Source: an uncultured Prevotellaceae bacterium
GTDB taxonomy: Bacteria; Bacteroidota; Bacteroidia; Bacteroidales; UBA932
Direction of reading: 5' to 3'
Assembly: GCA_900314395.1 (NCBI GenBank)
Contig: OMVB01000066.1
Location: 1-60,101, forward strand
DNA: 60,101 nucleotides
In this document: positions 17,032 through 25,084 of the stretch, in pieces
Layout of the letters: each line of letters begins with the position of its first letter
Numbering within the stretch: position 1 is the first letter of the stretch
Notes under the pieces: model-generated
Databases searched by the model: none
Told to the model about the DNA's origin: nothing
What the model saw: only the letters and a program-made list of their open reading frames with translations
Made by a program: the position numbers and the translations under genes

Positions 17032-18375
17032 TTACATACCCATCCTGCCGCTCAGACGACCGGTCTTCATGAGACCGTCGTAATGACGCATAGTCAGGTA
17101 ACTGTCTATCTGCTGGAGGGTGTCAAGCACAACACCTACAAGAATCAACAGTGAAGTACCACCGTAAAAGCTTGCAAACTGGTTGGTTACACCAAGGATC
17201 ATTGCCATTGCAGGAAGAATGGCGATGATAGCCAGGAAGATTGAACCGGGAAGGGTTACCCTTGACATGATATTGTCAAGATAATCCTTGGTGGCCTTTC
17301 CGGGCTTTACTCCAGGAATGAATCCGCCGTTCTTCTTCATATCCTCTGCCATCATCGTAGGGTTGATGGTTACGGCAGTGTAGAAATAAGTGAAGATAAC
17401 GACAAGAAGTCCGAATATAAAGTTATACCAGAAACCCTGATAGTTGCCAAGAGTTGCTGCAAGTCCGCGGGTAGCGTCCCACTTAGAGAAGATAATCGGG
17501 AAGAGCATGAGCATCTGTGCAAAGATGATAGGCATAACTCCTGCCGAATTGATTCTAAGCGGAATGTACTGACGGACACCACCGTACTGTTTGTTGCCGA
17601 TAACTCTTCTTGCGTACTGAACGGGAACCCTTCTTATTGCCTGTACAAGAGCGATTGCTGCAATGAAGACGAAGAAGAGAACTACCAGTTCTACAATCAC
17701 GAAGATAAGGCCACCGTTGGTTGCAGTAAGCTTGGTTGCGATCTCTGAGAACAATGCAAACGGCAGACGGGCTACGATACCAATCATAATGATGAGTGAA
17801 ATACCGTTACCGATACCGCGGTCTGTGATGCGCTCACCGAGCCACATTACGAACATTGAACCGGCCATCAGGACGATGGTAGAAACAAGGTTGAATGTGA
17901 ATACTGACCATCCGAGCTGGTTGATTGCGAGAATAGCGTTACCACCTACCTGGTTGTGAACCTGTGCCATGTAGGCAGGGCCCTGGATTGCAAGGATTGC
18001 AACGGTCAGGTAGCGGGTAAGCTGATTGATCTTCCTGCGGCCGCTCTCTCCTTCCATCTGCAGTTTGCGGAAGTAAGGAACGAACATGCCCAGGAGCTGG
18101 ATTACGATGGACGCCGAGATGTAAGGCATCACACCCAGTGCAAAGATTGAAGCGTTACCGAAAGCACCTCCGGAGAACATATTCAAGAGGCCTACGAGAC
18201 CTTCCTGAGAGCTCTTGGAGAGAGCGGAATCGGCGAGTGCGCCTGCATCGATACCCGGAAGCACGATGAAGCAGCCGATTCGGTAAACGAGGATGAGGAG
18301 GACAGTGTAAACTATCCTCGTCTTCAACTCCTCAATCTTGAAGATGTTTTGAATTGTTTCGATAAATTTCTTCAT
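17032..18375 (-). CDS. secY: Protein translocase subunit SecY
   Basis: 447 residues with ten membrane segments, the pore of the Sec channel. The N-terminal part (IEELKTRIVYTVLLILVYRI) and the conserved loop before TM9 (GFIPGVKPGKAT) are typical. It lies 3 nt after rplO, as in the spc operon. Confidence 0.98.
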   Translation of the reverse strand: MKKFIETIQNIFKIEELKTRIVYTVLLILVYRIGCFIVLPGIDAGALADSALSKSSQEGLVGLLNMFSGGAFGNASIFALGVMPYISASIVIQLLGMFVPYFRKLQMEGESGRRKINQLTRYLTVAILAIQGPAYMAQVHNQVGGNAILAINQLGWSVFTFNLVSTIVLMAGSMFVMWLGERITDRGIGNGISLIIMIGIVARLPFALFSEIATKLTATNGGLIFVIVELVVLFFVFIAAIALVQAIRRVPVQYARRVIGNKQYGGVRQYIPLRINSAGVMPIIFAQMLMLFPIIFSKWDATRGLAATLGNYQGFWYNFIFGLLVVIFTYFYTAVTINPTMMAEDMKKNGGFIPGVKPGKATKDYLDNIMSRVTLPGSIFLAIIAILPAMAMILGVTNQFASFYGGTSLLILVGVVLDTLQQIDSYLTMRHYDGLMKTGRLSGRMGM

Positions 18376-18378
18376 CTG

Positions 18379-18831
18379 TTACTCTTCAACTATGATTGCC
18401 TTGCCTCCTGCAGCCTCAATCTTGGCGATGGCTGATTTGGAGAAGGCATCGGCGGAAACTTCAAGTTTTGCGGTAAGCTCACCGTTTCCGAGAACCTTTA
18501 CAAGAGACTTGATGGGAGCAAGACCGGCCTCAACGATAACGTCAAGGGTAATCTTGTCAATACCTGTAGCCTCGTAAAGAGCCTGGAGCTGGCAAACGTT
18601 AACTGCCTGGTACTCAACCCTTGTAGGGTTCTTGAAACCGAACTTGGGAAGTCTCCTCTGAATAGGCATCTGACCGCCTTCGAAGCCGATCTTATGCTCG
18701 TATCCAGCACGTGCCTGAGCACCTTTGGTACCACGGGTGGAGGTGCCGCCTTTACCGGAACCCTGTCCGCGACCAAGTCTCTTGGAGTTGTGTGTGGAAC
18801 CCTTTACGGGTTTGATGTTGTTCAAATTCAT
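18379..18831 (-). CDS. rplO: 50S ribosomal protein L15
   Basis: 150 residues with the Gly/Arg-rich N-terminal extension (KRLGRGQGSGKGGTSTRG) that threads into 23S rRNA, and a globular C-terminal domain. It lies between rpmD and secY. Confidence 0.98.
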   Translation of the reverse strand: MNLNNIKPVKGSTHNSKRLGRGQGSGKGGTSTRGTKGAQARAGYEHKIGFEGGQMPIQRRLPKFGFKNPTRVEYQAVNVCQLQALYEATGIDKITLDVIVEAGLAPIKSLVKVLGNGELTAKLEVSADAFSKSAIAKIEAAGGKAIIVEE

Positions 18832-18848
18832 ATCTCGATCCTCCCAAA

Positions 18849-19028
18849 TTAGATTTCTTCAACTTTCACCAGATGACGGACCTTCTCCAGCATTCCTGTG
18901 GTGACAGGGGTCTTTTCAACCTCTACGGTCTGGTGCATTCTGTGAATTCCTAGAGAGAGAAGGTTGGCTTTCTGCCTCTTGGTCTCTCCGTTCTTGCTGA
19001 TAACCTGTGTAATTCTGTATTTTGCCAT
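18849..19028 (-). CDS. rpmD: 50S ribosomal protein L30
   Basis: 59-residue protein. It starts MAKYRITQVISKNGETKRQK and ends KVEEI, the L30 ferredoxin-like fold. It lies between rpsE (12 nt away) and rplO (17 nt away), the standard place. Confidence 0.95.
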   Translation of the reverse strand: MAKYRITQVISKNGETKRQKANLLSLGIHRMHQTVEVEKTPVTTGMLEKVRHLVKVEEI

Positions 19029-19040
19029 AGCTTTTTCTCC

Positions 19041-19559
19041 TTATCCGTTAAATACTTTGGTCATAGGGATGCCACGGAGACCTGCTACGGTGTAAGCGTC
19101 CCTCATCTGGGTGAGAGCCTCTACAGTAGCCTTGACAAGGTTGTGAGGGTTGGATGAACCCTTGCTCTTTGCGAGCACGTTCTGAATACCTACAGACTCG
19201 AAAACGGCACGCATAGCACCACCTGCCTTAACACCGGTACCGGGAGCGGCGGGTTTCATGAATACCTCTGCGCCACCGAACTTAGCGGTCTGCTCGTGAG
19301 GAATGGTCTTGCCGATAACGGGAATCTTAACGAGGTTCTTCTTTGCATCTTCAACACCCTTCTGGATAGCAGCGGTAACTTCGTTGGCCTTTCCGAGACC
19401 ATAACCTACGACACCGTTTTCATCGCCAACAACTACGATGGCTGCGAAACGGAAGTGACGACCACCCTTGGTAACCTTGGTTACCCTGTTGATGGCGACC
19501 AGACGATCTTTAAGCTCAAGATCTGAAGTCTTTACTCTTTTAACATTCATATTTGCCAT
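19041..19559 (-). CDS. rpsE: 30S ribosomal protein S5
   Basis: 172 residues. The N-terminal double-stranded RNA-binding domain ([20 protein letters not shown]) is followed by the C-terminal domain ([16 protein letters not shown]). S5 helps decoding accuracy. It lies 8 nt after rplR. Confidence 0.98.
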   Translation of the reverse strand: MANMNVKRVKTSDLELKDRLVAINRVTKVTKGGRHFRFAAIVVVGDENGVVGYGLGKANEVTAAIQKGVEDAKKNLVKIPVIGKTIPHEQTAKFGGAEVFMKPAAPGTGVKAGGAMRAVFESVGIQNVLAKSKGSSNPHNLVKATVEALTQMRDAYTVAGLRGIPMTKVFNG

Positions 19560-19567
19560 AGTCCCGA

Positions 19568-19930
19568 TTAGAATTTAAGGCCGCCTTCACGGGCAGCGTC
19601 TGCCAAACTTTGTACTCTACCATGATAGAGATATCCTCCACGGTCGAAAGAGACCTCTGAGATACCCTTTGCCAGAGCGCGCTCTGCGATAGCCTTGCCG
19701 ACGATAGCGGCGGCTTCCTTACCGGCTTTGCCCTTGCACTGTGCAGCAAGCTCCTTATCGTTGGATGCTGCAGCTACGAGAGTCTTGCCCTCAAGGTCGT
19801 TAACGACCTGCACATAGATCTGCTTGTTGCTTCTGAAGACGACGAGTCTGGGCCTTTCAGCAGTACCGTTGACGTGCTTGCGAATACGGAAATGTATTCT
19901 CTTTCTTCTTGCAATTTTACTCAATGCCAT
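19568..19930 (-). CDS. rplR: 50S ribosomal protein L18
   Basis: 120 residues, basic N-terminus ([20 protein letters not shown]) and the 5S rRNA-binding fold ending [10 protein letters not shown]. Standard position between rplF and rpsE. Confidence 0.98.
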   Translation of the reverse strand: MALSKIARRKRIHFRIRKHVNGTAERPRLVVFRSNKQIYVQVVNDLEGKTLVAAASNDKELAAQCKGKAGKEAAAIVGKAIAERALAKGISEVSFDRGGYLYHGRVQSLADAAREGGLKF

Positions 19931-19946
19931 AATTCTGTCCTCCTAA

Positions 19947-20507
19947 TTATTTAGCAGATGCTGATTTGCCGGCCTTGCGACGGAGCTGCTCGCCGACGAA
20001 CTTGATACCCTTGCCCTTATAAGGTTCAGGCTTGCGGAATGAACGGATCTTGGCTGCTACCTGTCCCAGGAGCTGTTTGTCATAGCTTCTGAGGATAAGT
20101 ACAGGGTTCTCACCCTTCTTAACCTGTGCGGCTTCTGCCTTAACCTCTGCGGGAAGGAGGAGCTGGATGTCATGTGAGTAACCAAGGGCGAAGGTCAGGA
20201 GCTGGCCCTGAACATCTACGCGGTAACCTACACCGACAAGTTCCTGCCTTTTCTCAAAACCTGTAGAAACGCCTACAACCATGTTGTGAACAAGTGCGCG
20301 GTAAAGACCGTGCATTGAACGGTGGCGAGGCTGGTCGGTGGGACGGGTAAACTTAATCTGATTGTCCTCGATGGTGACGGTGATATCCGGATCTACCTTC
20401 TGGCAGAGCTCACCAAGGGGGCCTTTAACCTTAACAACGTTTCCGGCGAGTACTTCTGCACTCACTTTCTCCGGAAGGCTTACAGGCAATTTTCCTATTC
20501 TTGACAT
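19947..20507 (-). CDS. rplF: 50S ribosomal protein L6
   Basis: 186 residues made of two repeated L6 domains, with the conserved C-terminal PEPYKGKGIKF segment. It lies 16 nt after rpsH. Confidence 0.98.
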   Translation of the reverse strand: MSRIGKLPVSLPEKVSAEVLAGNVVKVKGPLGELCQKVDPDITVTIEDNQIKFTRPTDQPRHRSMHGLYRALVHNMVVGVSTGFEKRQELVGVGYRVDVQGQLLTFALGYSHDIQLLLPAEVKAEAAQVKKGENPVLILRSYDKQLLGQVAAKIRSFRKPEPYKGKGIKFVGEQLRRKAGKSASAK

Positions 20508-20523
20508 TGTCTTTCTGTTTTAA

Positions 20524-20919
20524 TTAATAGACATAGCATAATACCTCACCGCCAACGTTCAGCTCGCGAGCCTCTTTGTCAGTGATGACGCCCTTTGAAG
20601 TTGTGAGGATAGCAACACCCAGTCCGTTGAGAACGCGGGGCATGCTGTCAACATCCACATACTGTCTAAGACCGGGCTTAGAGATACGGTCGATACCCTT
20701 GATGGCAGCAACCTTGGTCTGCGGATGATACTTGAGAGCGATTTTGATTGTGTTGAAAGGCTGTCCTTCAACTACCTTGTAGCTGAGGATGTAACCCTTC
20801 TCCATAAGAATCTTGGTGATGGAAACCTTCAGCTTAGATGAAGGGATCTCAACGACCTTCTTACCTGCGCGGTAAGCGTTACGGATTCTTGTCAGATAAT
20901 CTGCAATTGGATCAGTCAT
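20524..20919 (-). CDS. rpsH: 30S ribosomal protein S8
   Basis: 131 residues beginning MTDPIADYLTRIRNAYRAGK and ending VGGEVLCYVY. In E. coli S8 represses the spc operon. Here an unusual 88-nt spacer with two hairpins (20920-21007) precedes the gene. Confidence 0.98.
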   Translation of the reverse strand: MTDPIADYLTRIRNAYRAGKKVVEIPSSKLKVSITKILMEKGYILSYKVVEGQPFNTIKIALKYHPQTKVAAIKGIDRISKPGLRQYVDVDSMPRVLNGLGVAILTTSKGVITDKEARELNVGGEVLCYVY

Positions 20920-21007
20920 TGTTTTGTCTTTTTGTGGACCGGCGGATTTCCGCCCGATATCCGATTGTTAATAAATTATTGTAATTGCCCGTCACGGGCA
21001 TTGTTTT
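20920..21007 (-). promoter_or_regulatory. Structured spacer between rpsN and rpsH
   Basis: Most gaps in this operon are 2-20 nt, but this one is 88 nt. On the minus strand it contains two hairpins, TGCCCGTGACGGGCA and GGGCGGAAATCCGCC, with an A/T-rich linker. Neither is followed by a strong T-tract. It may be an attenuator, an RNA processing site or an S8 binding site; this is inference from structure and place only. Confidence 0.4.
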
Positions 21008-21277
21008 TTACCAGCTAGCCTTCTTAACGCCGGGGATCAGGCCGTTTGCAGCCATCTCGCGGAACTGGATACGGCTGAGACCGAATGCACGCATGTAACC
21101 CTTCGGACGACCGGTGAGGGAGCAACGGTTGTGCAGACGGATGTAAGAGGAGTTCTTGGGGAGCTTGTCAAGTGCTACCCAGTCACCGGCCTCTTTCAGA
21201 GCCTTTCTCTTTTCTGCGTATTTGGCAACTAATTTCGCGCGTTTAACCTCGCGGGCTTTCATTGATTCCTTTGCCAT
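21008..21277 (-). CDS. rpsN: 30S ribosomal protein S14, zinc-free form
   Basis: 89 residues, the long C- form: the segment [19 protein letters not shown] has only one Cys and no CxxC pairs. Ends [11 protein letters not shown] as usual. It lies between rplE and rpsH. Confidence 0.98.
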   Translation of the reverse strand: MAKESMKAREVKRAKLVAKYAEKRKALKEAGDWVALDKLPKNSSYIRLHNRCSLTGRPKGYMRAFGLSRIQFREMAANGLIPGVKKASW

Positions 21278-21289
21278 TTCTTAACCTTT

Positions 21290-21889
21290 TTAGTTGTTAT
21301 GTTTCTTGAAAGGCAGACCGAATGCCTTAAGGAGAGCGTGAGCTTCCTCGTCGGTCTTAGCTGTTGTTACGAAAGTGATCTCCATTCCGTGGATCTTAGG
21401 GTTCTTGTCCATATCGATCTCAGGGAAGATGATCTGCTCTTTGAGTCCGAGAGTGTAGTTTCCACGGCCGTCAAGCTTCTCTGCGATACCGTTGAAGTCA
21501 CGGATACGAGGGAGGGATACACGGATGAGCTTCTCAAGGAACTCGTACATCTTGACGTTACGCAGGGTAACCTTGGTGCCGATAGGCATTCCTTTACGGA
21601 GCTTGAAGTTGGAAACGTCCTTCTTTGAAGAAGTGATGACAGCCTTCTGGCCGGCGATGAGTGCGAGCTCTTCTGCTGCTTCTTCAACGAGCTTCTTGTC
21701 CTGGGTTGCGTCGCCTACACCTTCGTTGATGGTGATCTTGACGAGCTTGGGAACCTGCATTACAGTAGTGTAGGAGAACTGCTTCATAAGAGCAGGAATG
21801 ATCTCCTCTTTGTAAACCTTCTTAAGAGTAGGTACATACCCCTTGGGCAGTGCCATAACCTCTACGGGTGCTTCTTTCTTCTTTGCCAT
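21290..21889 (-). CDS. rplE: 50S ribosomal protein L5
   Basis: 199 residues, slightly longer than the usual 180 because of an N-terminal Lys-rich extension ([12 protein letters not shown]). The core ([32 protein letters not shown]) is standard. L5 binds 5S rRNA and contacts the P-site tRNA. Confidence 0.98.
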   Translation of the reverse strand: MAKKKEAPVEVMALPKGYVPTLKKVYKEEIIPALMKQFSYTTVMQVPKLVKITINEGVGDATQDKKLVEEAAEELALIAGQKAVITSSKKDVSNFKLRKGMPIGTKVTLRNVKMYEFLEKLIRVSLPRIRDFNGIAEKLDGRGNYTLGLKEQIIFPEIDMDKNPKIHGMEITFVTTAKTDEEAHALLKAFGLPFKKHNN

Positions 21890-21891
21890 AA

Positions 21892-22209
21892 TTACTTGAT
21901 CTCCTCTCCTGATTTTTTAGCGTAACGAATCTTCTTTCCGTCAACAACCTTGTGACCTACGCGGGTAGGAACGTTCTGAACGGGATCAAGAAGCTGTACG
22001 TTGGAAATGTGAATAGAAGCCTCCTGCTTGATAATGCCACCCTGAGGAGCCTTTGCATTGGGCTTGGTATGCTTGCTTACGATATTGACACCTTCTACGA
22101 TAACGCGGTCTTTGTCCCTGAGGACGTTGAGGACCTTACCGGTCTTGCCTTTGTCGTTACCAGCGTTCACAAACACGGTGTCGCCTTTCTTTACGTTGAA
22201 CTTTTTCAT
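21892..22209 (-). CDS. rplX: 50S ribosomal protein L24
   Basis: 105 residues with the N-terminal KOW motif ([20 protein letters not shown]). It is an early assembly protein of the large subunit. It lies 2 nt before rplE. Confidence 0.98.
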   Translation of the reverse strand: MKKFNVKKGDTVFVNAGNDKGKTGKVLNVLRDKDRVIVEGVNIVSKHTKPNAKAPQGGIIKQEASIHISNVQLLDPVQNVPTRVGHKVVDGKKIRYAKKSGEEIK

Positions 22210-22222
22210 ACTTCTTTATAAA

Positions 22223-22588
22223 TTAAAGGACCTCCGGTGCCAGTGAAACAATCTTCATATACTTATCACGCAGCTCTCTTGCAACGGGTCCGAAGATACG
22301 GGTTCCACGGAGCTCGCCTGCATTGTTCAGAAGAACACAAGCATTGTCGTCGAAACGGATATAAGAACCGTCCGGCCTGCGGATTTCTTTCTTGGTACGT
22401 ACTACCACAGCCTTGGTTACGCTGCCTTTCTTGGCATCGCCGCCGGGGATAGCACTCTTGACTGCAACGACGATCTGGTCGCCTACTGTTGCATAGCGGT
22501 GGTGGGTACCACCCAGGACACGGATGCAAAGAACTTCCTTTGCACCGCTGTTGTCTGCCACCTGTAAACGTGTTTCCTGCTGTATCAT
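22223..22588 (-). CDS. rplN: 50S ribosomal protein L14
   Basis: 121 residues beginning [19 protein letters not shown] and ending [10 protein letters not shown], the standard L14 length. It lies 2 nt after rpsQ. Confidence 0.98.
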   Translation of the reverse strand: MIQQETRLQVADNSGAKEVLCIRVLGGTHHRYATVGDQIVVAVKSAIPGGDAKKGSVTKAVVVRTKKEIRRPDGSYIRFDDNACVLLNNAGELRGTRIFGPVARELRDKYMKIVSLAPEVL

Positions 22589-22590
22589 CG

Positions 22591-22845
22591 TTATTTAACT
22601 TTTTCTACAATTTCTACTAATCTCCACCTCTTGGTCTTGCTGAGGGGGCGGGTTTCCATAATGCGAACGGTATCACCCTCGCTGCACTCATTCTTTTCAT
22701 CCTGGGCAACGAACTTGGTGGTCTTGTTCATGAACTTACCGTAAATAGGGTGTTTCTCCTTGGTCTTCACAGCCACGATGATGGTCTTGTCCATCTTATT
22801 GCTGACAACCACACCTATTCTTTCCTTACGAAGATTTCTTTCCAT
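22591..22845 (-). CDS. rpsQ: 30S ribosomal protein S17
   Basis: 84 residues, OB fold with the conserved [16 protein letters not shown] and the segment [11 protein letters not shown]. Standard position between rpmC and rplN. Confidence 0.98.
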   Translation of the reverse strand: MERNLRKERIGVVVSNKMDKTIIVAVKTKEKHPIYGKFMNKTTKFVAQDEKNECSEGDTVRIMETRPLSKTKRWRLVEIVEKVK

Positions 22846-22856
22846 AGGGCGTCAAT

Positions 22857-23051
22857 TTAGTTCTGTTTTTCTTTCTGGGCAAGAACAGTCATCATCTTGG
22901 CGATGTCGGTTCTGGTCTTCTTAAACTTGGATGTGTCCTCCAATGGAGAGATAGCGTGATTGATCTTCATAGAATCAAGATTAGCCTTCTCTGCTGCAAT
23001 GCGGTCTTTCAGATCCGCAACGGACATCTCGCGTACTTCAGATATTTTCAT
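22857..23051 (-). CDS. rpmC: 50S ribosomal protein L29
   Basis: 64 residues, a helical hairpin (MKISEVREMSVADLKDRI, then KKTRTDIAKMMTVL) near the peptide exit tunnel. It lies between rplP and rpsQ. Confidence 0.97.
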   Translation of the reverse strand: MKISEVREMSVADLKDRIAAEKANLDSMKINHAISPLEDTSKFKKTRTDIAKMMTVLAQKEKQN

Positions 23052-23068
23052 CTTTCTCTACCATTAAA

Positions 23069-23491
23069 TTATTCAACAACATAGTCTCTGCGAACCACGA
23101 ACTTGGTGGCTACGGGGAGTTTATTGGCTGCAAGACGCATTGCCTCTTTTGCGATCTCAAGAGATACGCCTTCTGCCTCAAAGAGGATACGACCGGGAGT
23201 GATAGGACATACAAAGCCCTGAGGATCACCTTTACCCTTACCCATACGGGTTGAAAGAGGTTTCTTGGTGAAAGGCTTGGTAGGGAACACCCTGATCCAG
23301 ATCTGACCTTCACGGTTCATCCTACGGGAGATTGCCTGACGCGCAGCCTCAATCTGCTGTGCGGTAAGCCAACAATTTTCAAGGGTCTTGATACCGAAAG
23401 AACCAAACGCAAGCTGGTTGCCCCTCTGAGCCATACCTTTCATACGGCCCTTCTGTTCCCTTCTAAATTTTGTTCTCTTAGGTTGTAACAT
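23069..23491 (-). CDS. rplP: 50S ribosomal protein L16
   Basis: 140 residues, beginning [19 protein letters not shown], with the conserved [16 protein letters not shown]. In nearly all bacteria rpsC lies directly upstream. Here the next gene upstream on this strand is an RHS-associated gene about 0.5 kb away, and rpsC is at 47732. A strong promoter at 23582-23611 serves this gene and the 15 or so genes behind it. Confidence 0.98.
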   Translation of the reverse strand: MLQPKRTKFRREQKGRMKGMAQRGNQLAFGSFGIKTLENCWLTAQQIEAARQAISRRMNREGQIWIRVFPTKPFTKKPLSTRMGKGKGDPQGFVCPITPGRILFEAEGVSLEIAKEAMRLAANKLPVATKFVVRRDYVVE

Positions 23492-23581
23492 TGCTGTATT
23501 ACTTTTAAAAATTTTTTCCTAAAATCCCTAACTAATTGAGTATCAGCTGGTTGGGCGGAGTTCTCCTCAATTTTGGGACTG

Positions 23582-23611
23582 CAAAGTTAGTAAAAATATC
23601 TGAAATGCAAA
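23582..23611 (-). promoter_or_regulatory. Promoter of the rplP-to-rplQ operon
   Basis: On the minus strand: TTTG (23611-23608), 18 nt, TAACTTTG (23589-23582), then GCAGTCCCA. Both boxes match the Bacteroidota consensus exactly. The leader to the rplP ATG is about 85 nt. It shows that the lower ribosomal block is an independent unit. Confidence 0.85.
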
Positions 23612-23724
23612 TATTTTTTCAAGTTTTTTTGCAACTTTTCGACACGGTTTTCAAACAGCTAAATTCCACTTTTTCAGTCACTTACATTCTTTGTTGAAAA
23701 CTTTTTCCCAAAATTTTCGACATA

Positions 23725-23795
23725 GCAAAATAATTTGTGCCCGAGCGACATAGACCCTTATAATCGGAGCGAATGGTACAAATAGATTATTCCTT
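23725..23795. repeat. Palindromic repeat, copy 2, next to the RHS locus
   Basis: Starts GCAAAATAATTTGTGCCC, contains GACATAGACCCTTATAATCGG, and ends GGTACAAATAGATTATTCC. Same core as copy 1 and as the cluster at 32.6-33.0 kb. Together with the conserved segment that follows it (about 23818-23868) it is an inverted counterpart of 32518-32721, so the pair brackets the RHS operon. Confidence 0.85.
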
Positions 23796-23894
23796 TTTCT
23801 GGTAAATATTTCTGTAATGGCCGTTTGTTTTCCAGTCGCCCGTTTTGTGGCTATTTGGGCTTTAAGATTGATAGGCCGTCTATTTTTCCACATT

Positions 23895-23925
23895 AAAAGG
23901 GCCGTTCATAACAATGAGCGGCCCT
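23895..23925 (-). terminator. Terminator of the RHS/JAB operon
   Basis: Inverted repeat AGGGCCG-t-TCAT / ATGA-g-CGGCCCT, followed on the minus strand by TTTTAAT. It lies downstream of the last small gene of the RHS operon. Confidence 0.75.
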
Positions 23926-24000
23926 GAAAAGAGTTGAGGAATTTACATCATATAACGATCTTTTTTGTTTTAGGACATAGTAATTCTTTCCAAATCGCGA

Positions 24001-24213
24001 TTATTCGTTAGGGACAAAATCCAAAAATCTAACAAACCCAGAATCGACATAAAACACGAAACATCCCATTCCAGCTCCAAATATACGCAAGAGATCATTA
24101 CCAACAACATTAGTAATAATATCACCGTGGCCATCTGTATTGCTATATGCTTTTAGATAGCGCCCTTCTATAATGAAACTGAGCGATGTCTCATTATTAC
24201 AATCACTTTGCAT
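24001..24213 (-). CDS. Small hypothetical protein after the RHS-associated lipoprotein
   Basis: 70 residues, overlapping the 3' end of the upstream gene by 11 nt. There is no signal peptide or recognisable motif. Its C-terminus (FVFYVDSGFVRFLDFVPNE) is loosely like FFIDEKGIARFLSLSGD of the upstream protein, so it may be a relic of a duplicated or frameshifted copy. Low-GC composition fits the toxin/immunity end of the RHS locus. It may be a second immunity protein; I do not recognise it. Confidence 0.4.
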   Translation of the reverse strand: MQSDCNNETSLSFIIEGRYLKAYSNTDGHGDIITNVVGNDLLRIFGAGMGCFVFYVDSGFVRFLDFVPNE

Positions 24214-25081
24214 AAAAATAGAATTGAAGAGAATAATAACTCTTTACGGTTCTCCCTCTATGCTTTGCTGGTGAAAAGGCAACCGATTTTTCTACTTCGT
24301 CGCAAATCTTTGTAAAAGATTCCGTGTTTTCTCCTGCGTCTCCGGATAAGGATAGGAAACGGGCAATCCCTTTCTCGTCAATAAAAAATTCACCGGATAT
24401 GGCCGAATATCCTTTTATTCGCTTGATGTTATATCTCTGAACTATCGACCTAATAATATTCTCGGTAGGTAAAGGGCAAGCCGGCTCTTCCAACAAAACA
24501 AAGACTTTATCAGTGCCGCCAAAAGTATAATCGCTTAACCATTTTTCCACTACCAAGGAATCCGGTTTTGGCAAAATGCTTGAAATAATGTCGACCACAC
24601 TATCACGCCCGGAGGTGACAATATTTGTATGGGTTAAGTATTCATTTATTGTCCCATCCTTAAATAGAATGATCTCCCAAGTATAGTTTGATGGGTCTAT
24701 GCTCTCTAAGCTATCTGCCGATTTTGATGGTTTGTTGTTCTTGTCTTTGTCAAGGGCGTTAAACCGGAAAAAGGAATTCTTCTCCCCATAGAAAAACACC
24801 TCCTTGCCATCAACCAATCGGCAGGTCCTGTACTTATATTTTATGTTTGCCTTTTCAATAGAGCTAATTCTTAAACAATCGAATTCTTCCCCGCTGCCAG
24901 GATTCCCCATAACGTCTTTCTCGTATTCTACCAGGTAGAGGTGATCTTCTCCATCGACCCACTCTGGAACACACTTAAAGAATTGAGCCATAAGGCTGGT
25001 AAGTTGCGGGGAAAGCTCATTCTCTTGAGGAACGGGCTGACAACTAATTATTAATGTAGCTATTATAGTTAGTAAAAACAT
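24203..25081 (-). CDS. Lipoprotein, candidate immunity protein of the JAB-tipped RHS protein
   Basis: 292 residues. Lipobox LIISCQP with Cys at residue 14, so it should be an envelope lipoprotein. The body has no family I recognise. Its ATG lies 3 nt after the RHS stop codon, the position of immunity genes in polymorphic toxin loci, and its base composition is A/T-rich like the toxin tip. Immunity by an envelope lipoprotein would imply a toxin acting outside the cytoplasm. The function is inferred from position alone. Confidence 0.6.
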   Translation of the reverse strand: MFLLTIIATLIISCQPVPQENELSPQLTSLMAQFFKCVPEWVDGEDHLYLVEYEKDVMGNPGSGEEFDCLRISSIEKANIKYKYRTCRLVDGKEVFFYGEKNSFFRFNALDKDKNNKPSKSADSLESIDPSNYTWEIILFKDGTINEYLTHTNIVTSGRDSVVDIISSILPKPDSLVVEKWLSDYTFGGTDKVFVLLEEPACPLPTENIIRSIVQRYNIKRIKGYSAISGEFFIDEKGIARFLSLSGDAGENTESFTKICDEVEKSVAFSPAKHRGRTVKSYYSLQFYFYAK

Positions 25082-25084
25082 ATA

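Larger units (their letters stand above)
23492..24000. other. Breakpoint spacer upstream of rplP
   Basis: 509 nt without a gene. From left to right it holds the rplP leader and promoter (23582-23611), a copy of the palindromic repeat (23725-23795), a segment at about 23818-23868 that matches 32518-32605 in inverted orientation, and the RHS operon terminator (23895-23925). The rest is A/T-rich with nothing I recognise. Confidence 0.7.
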
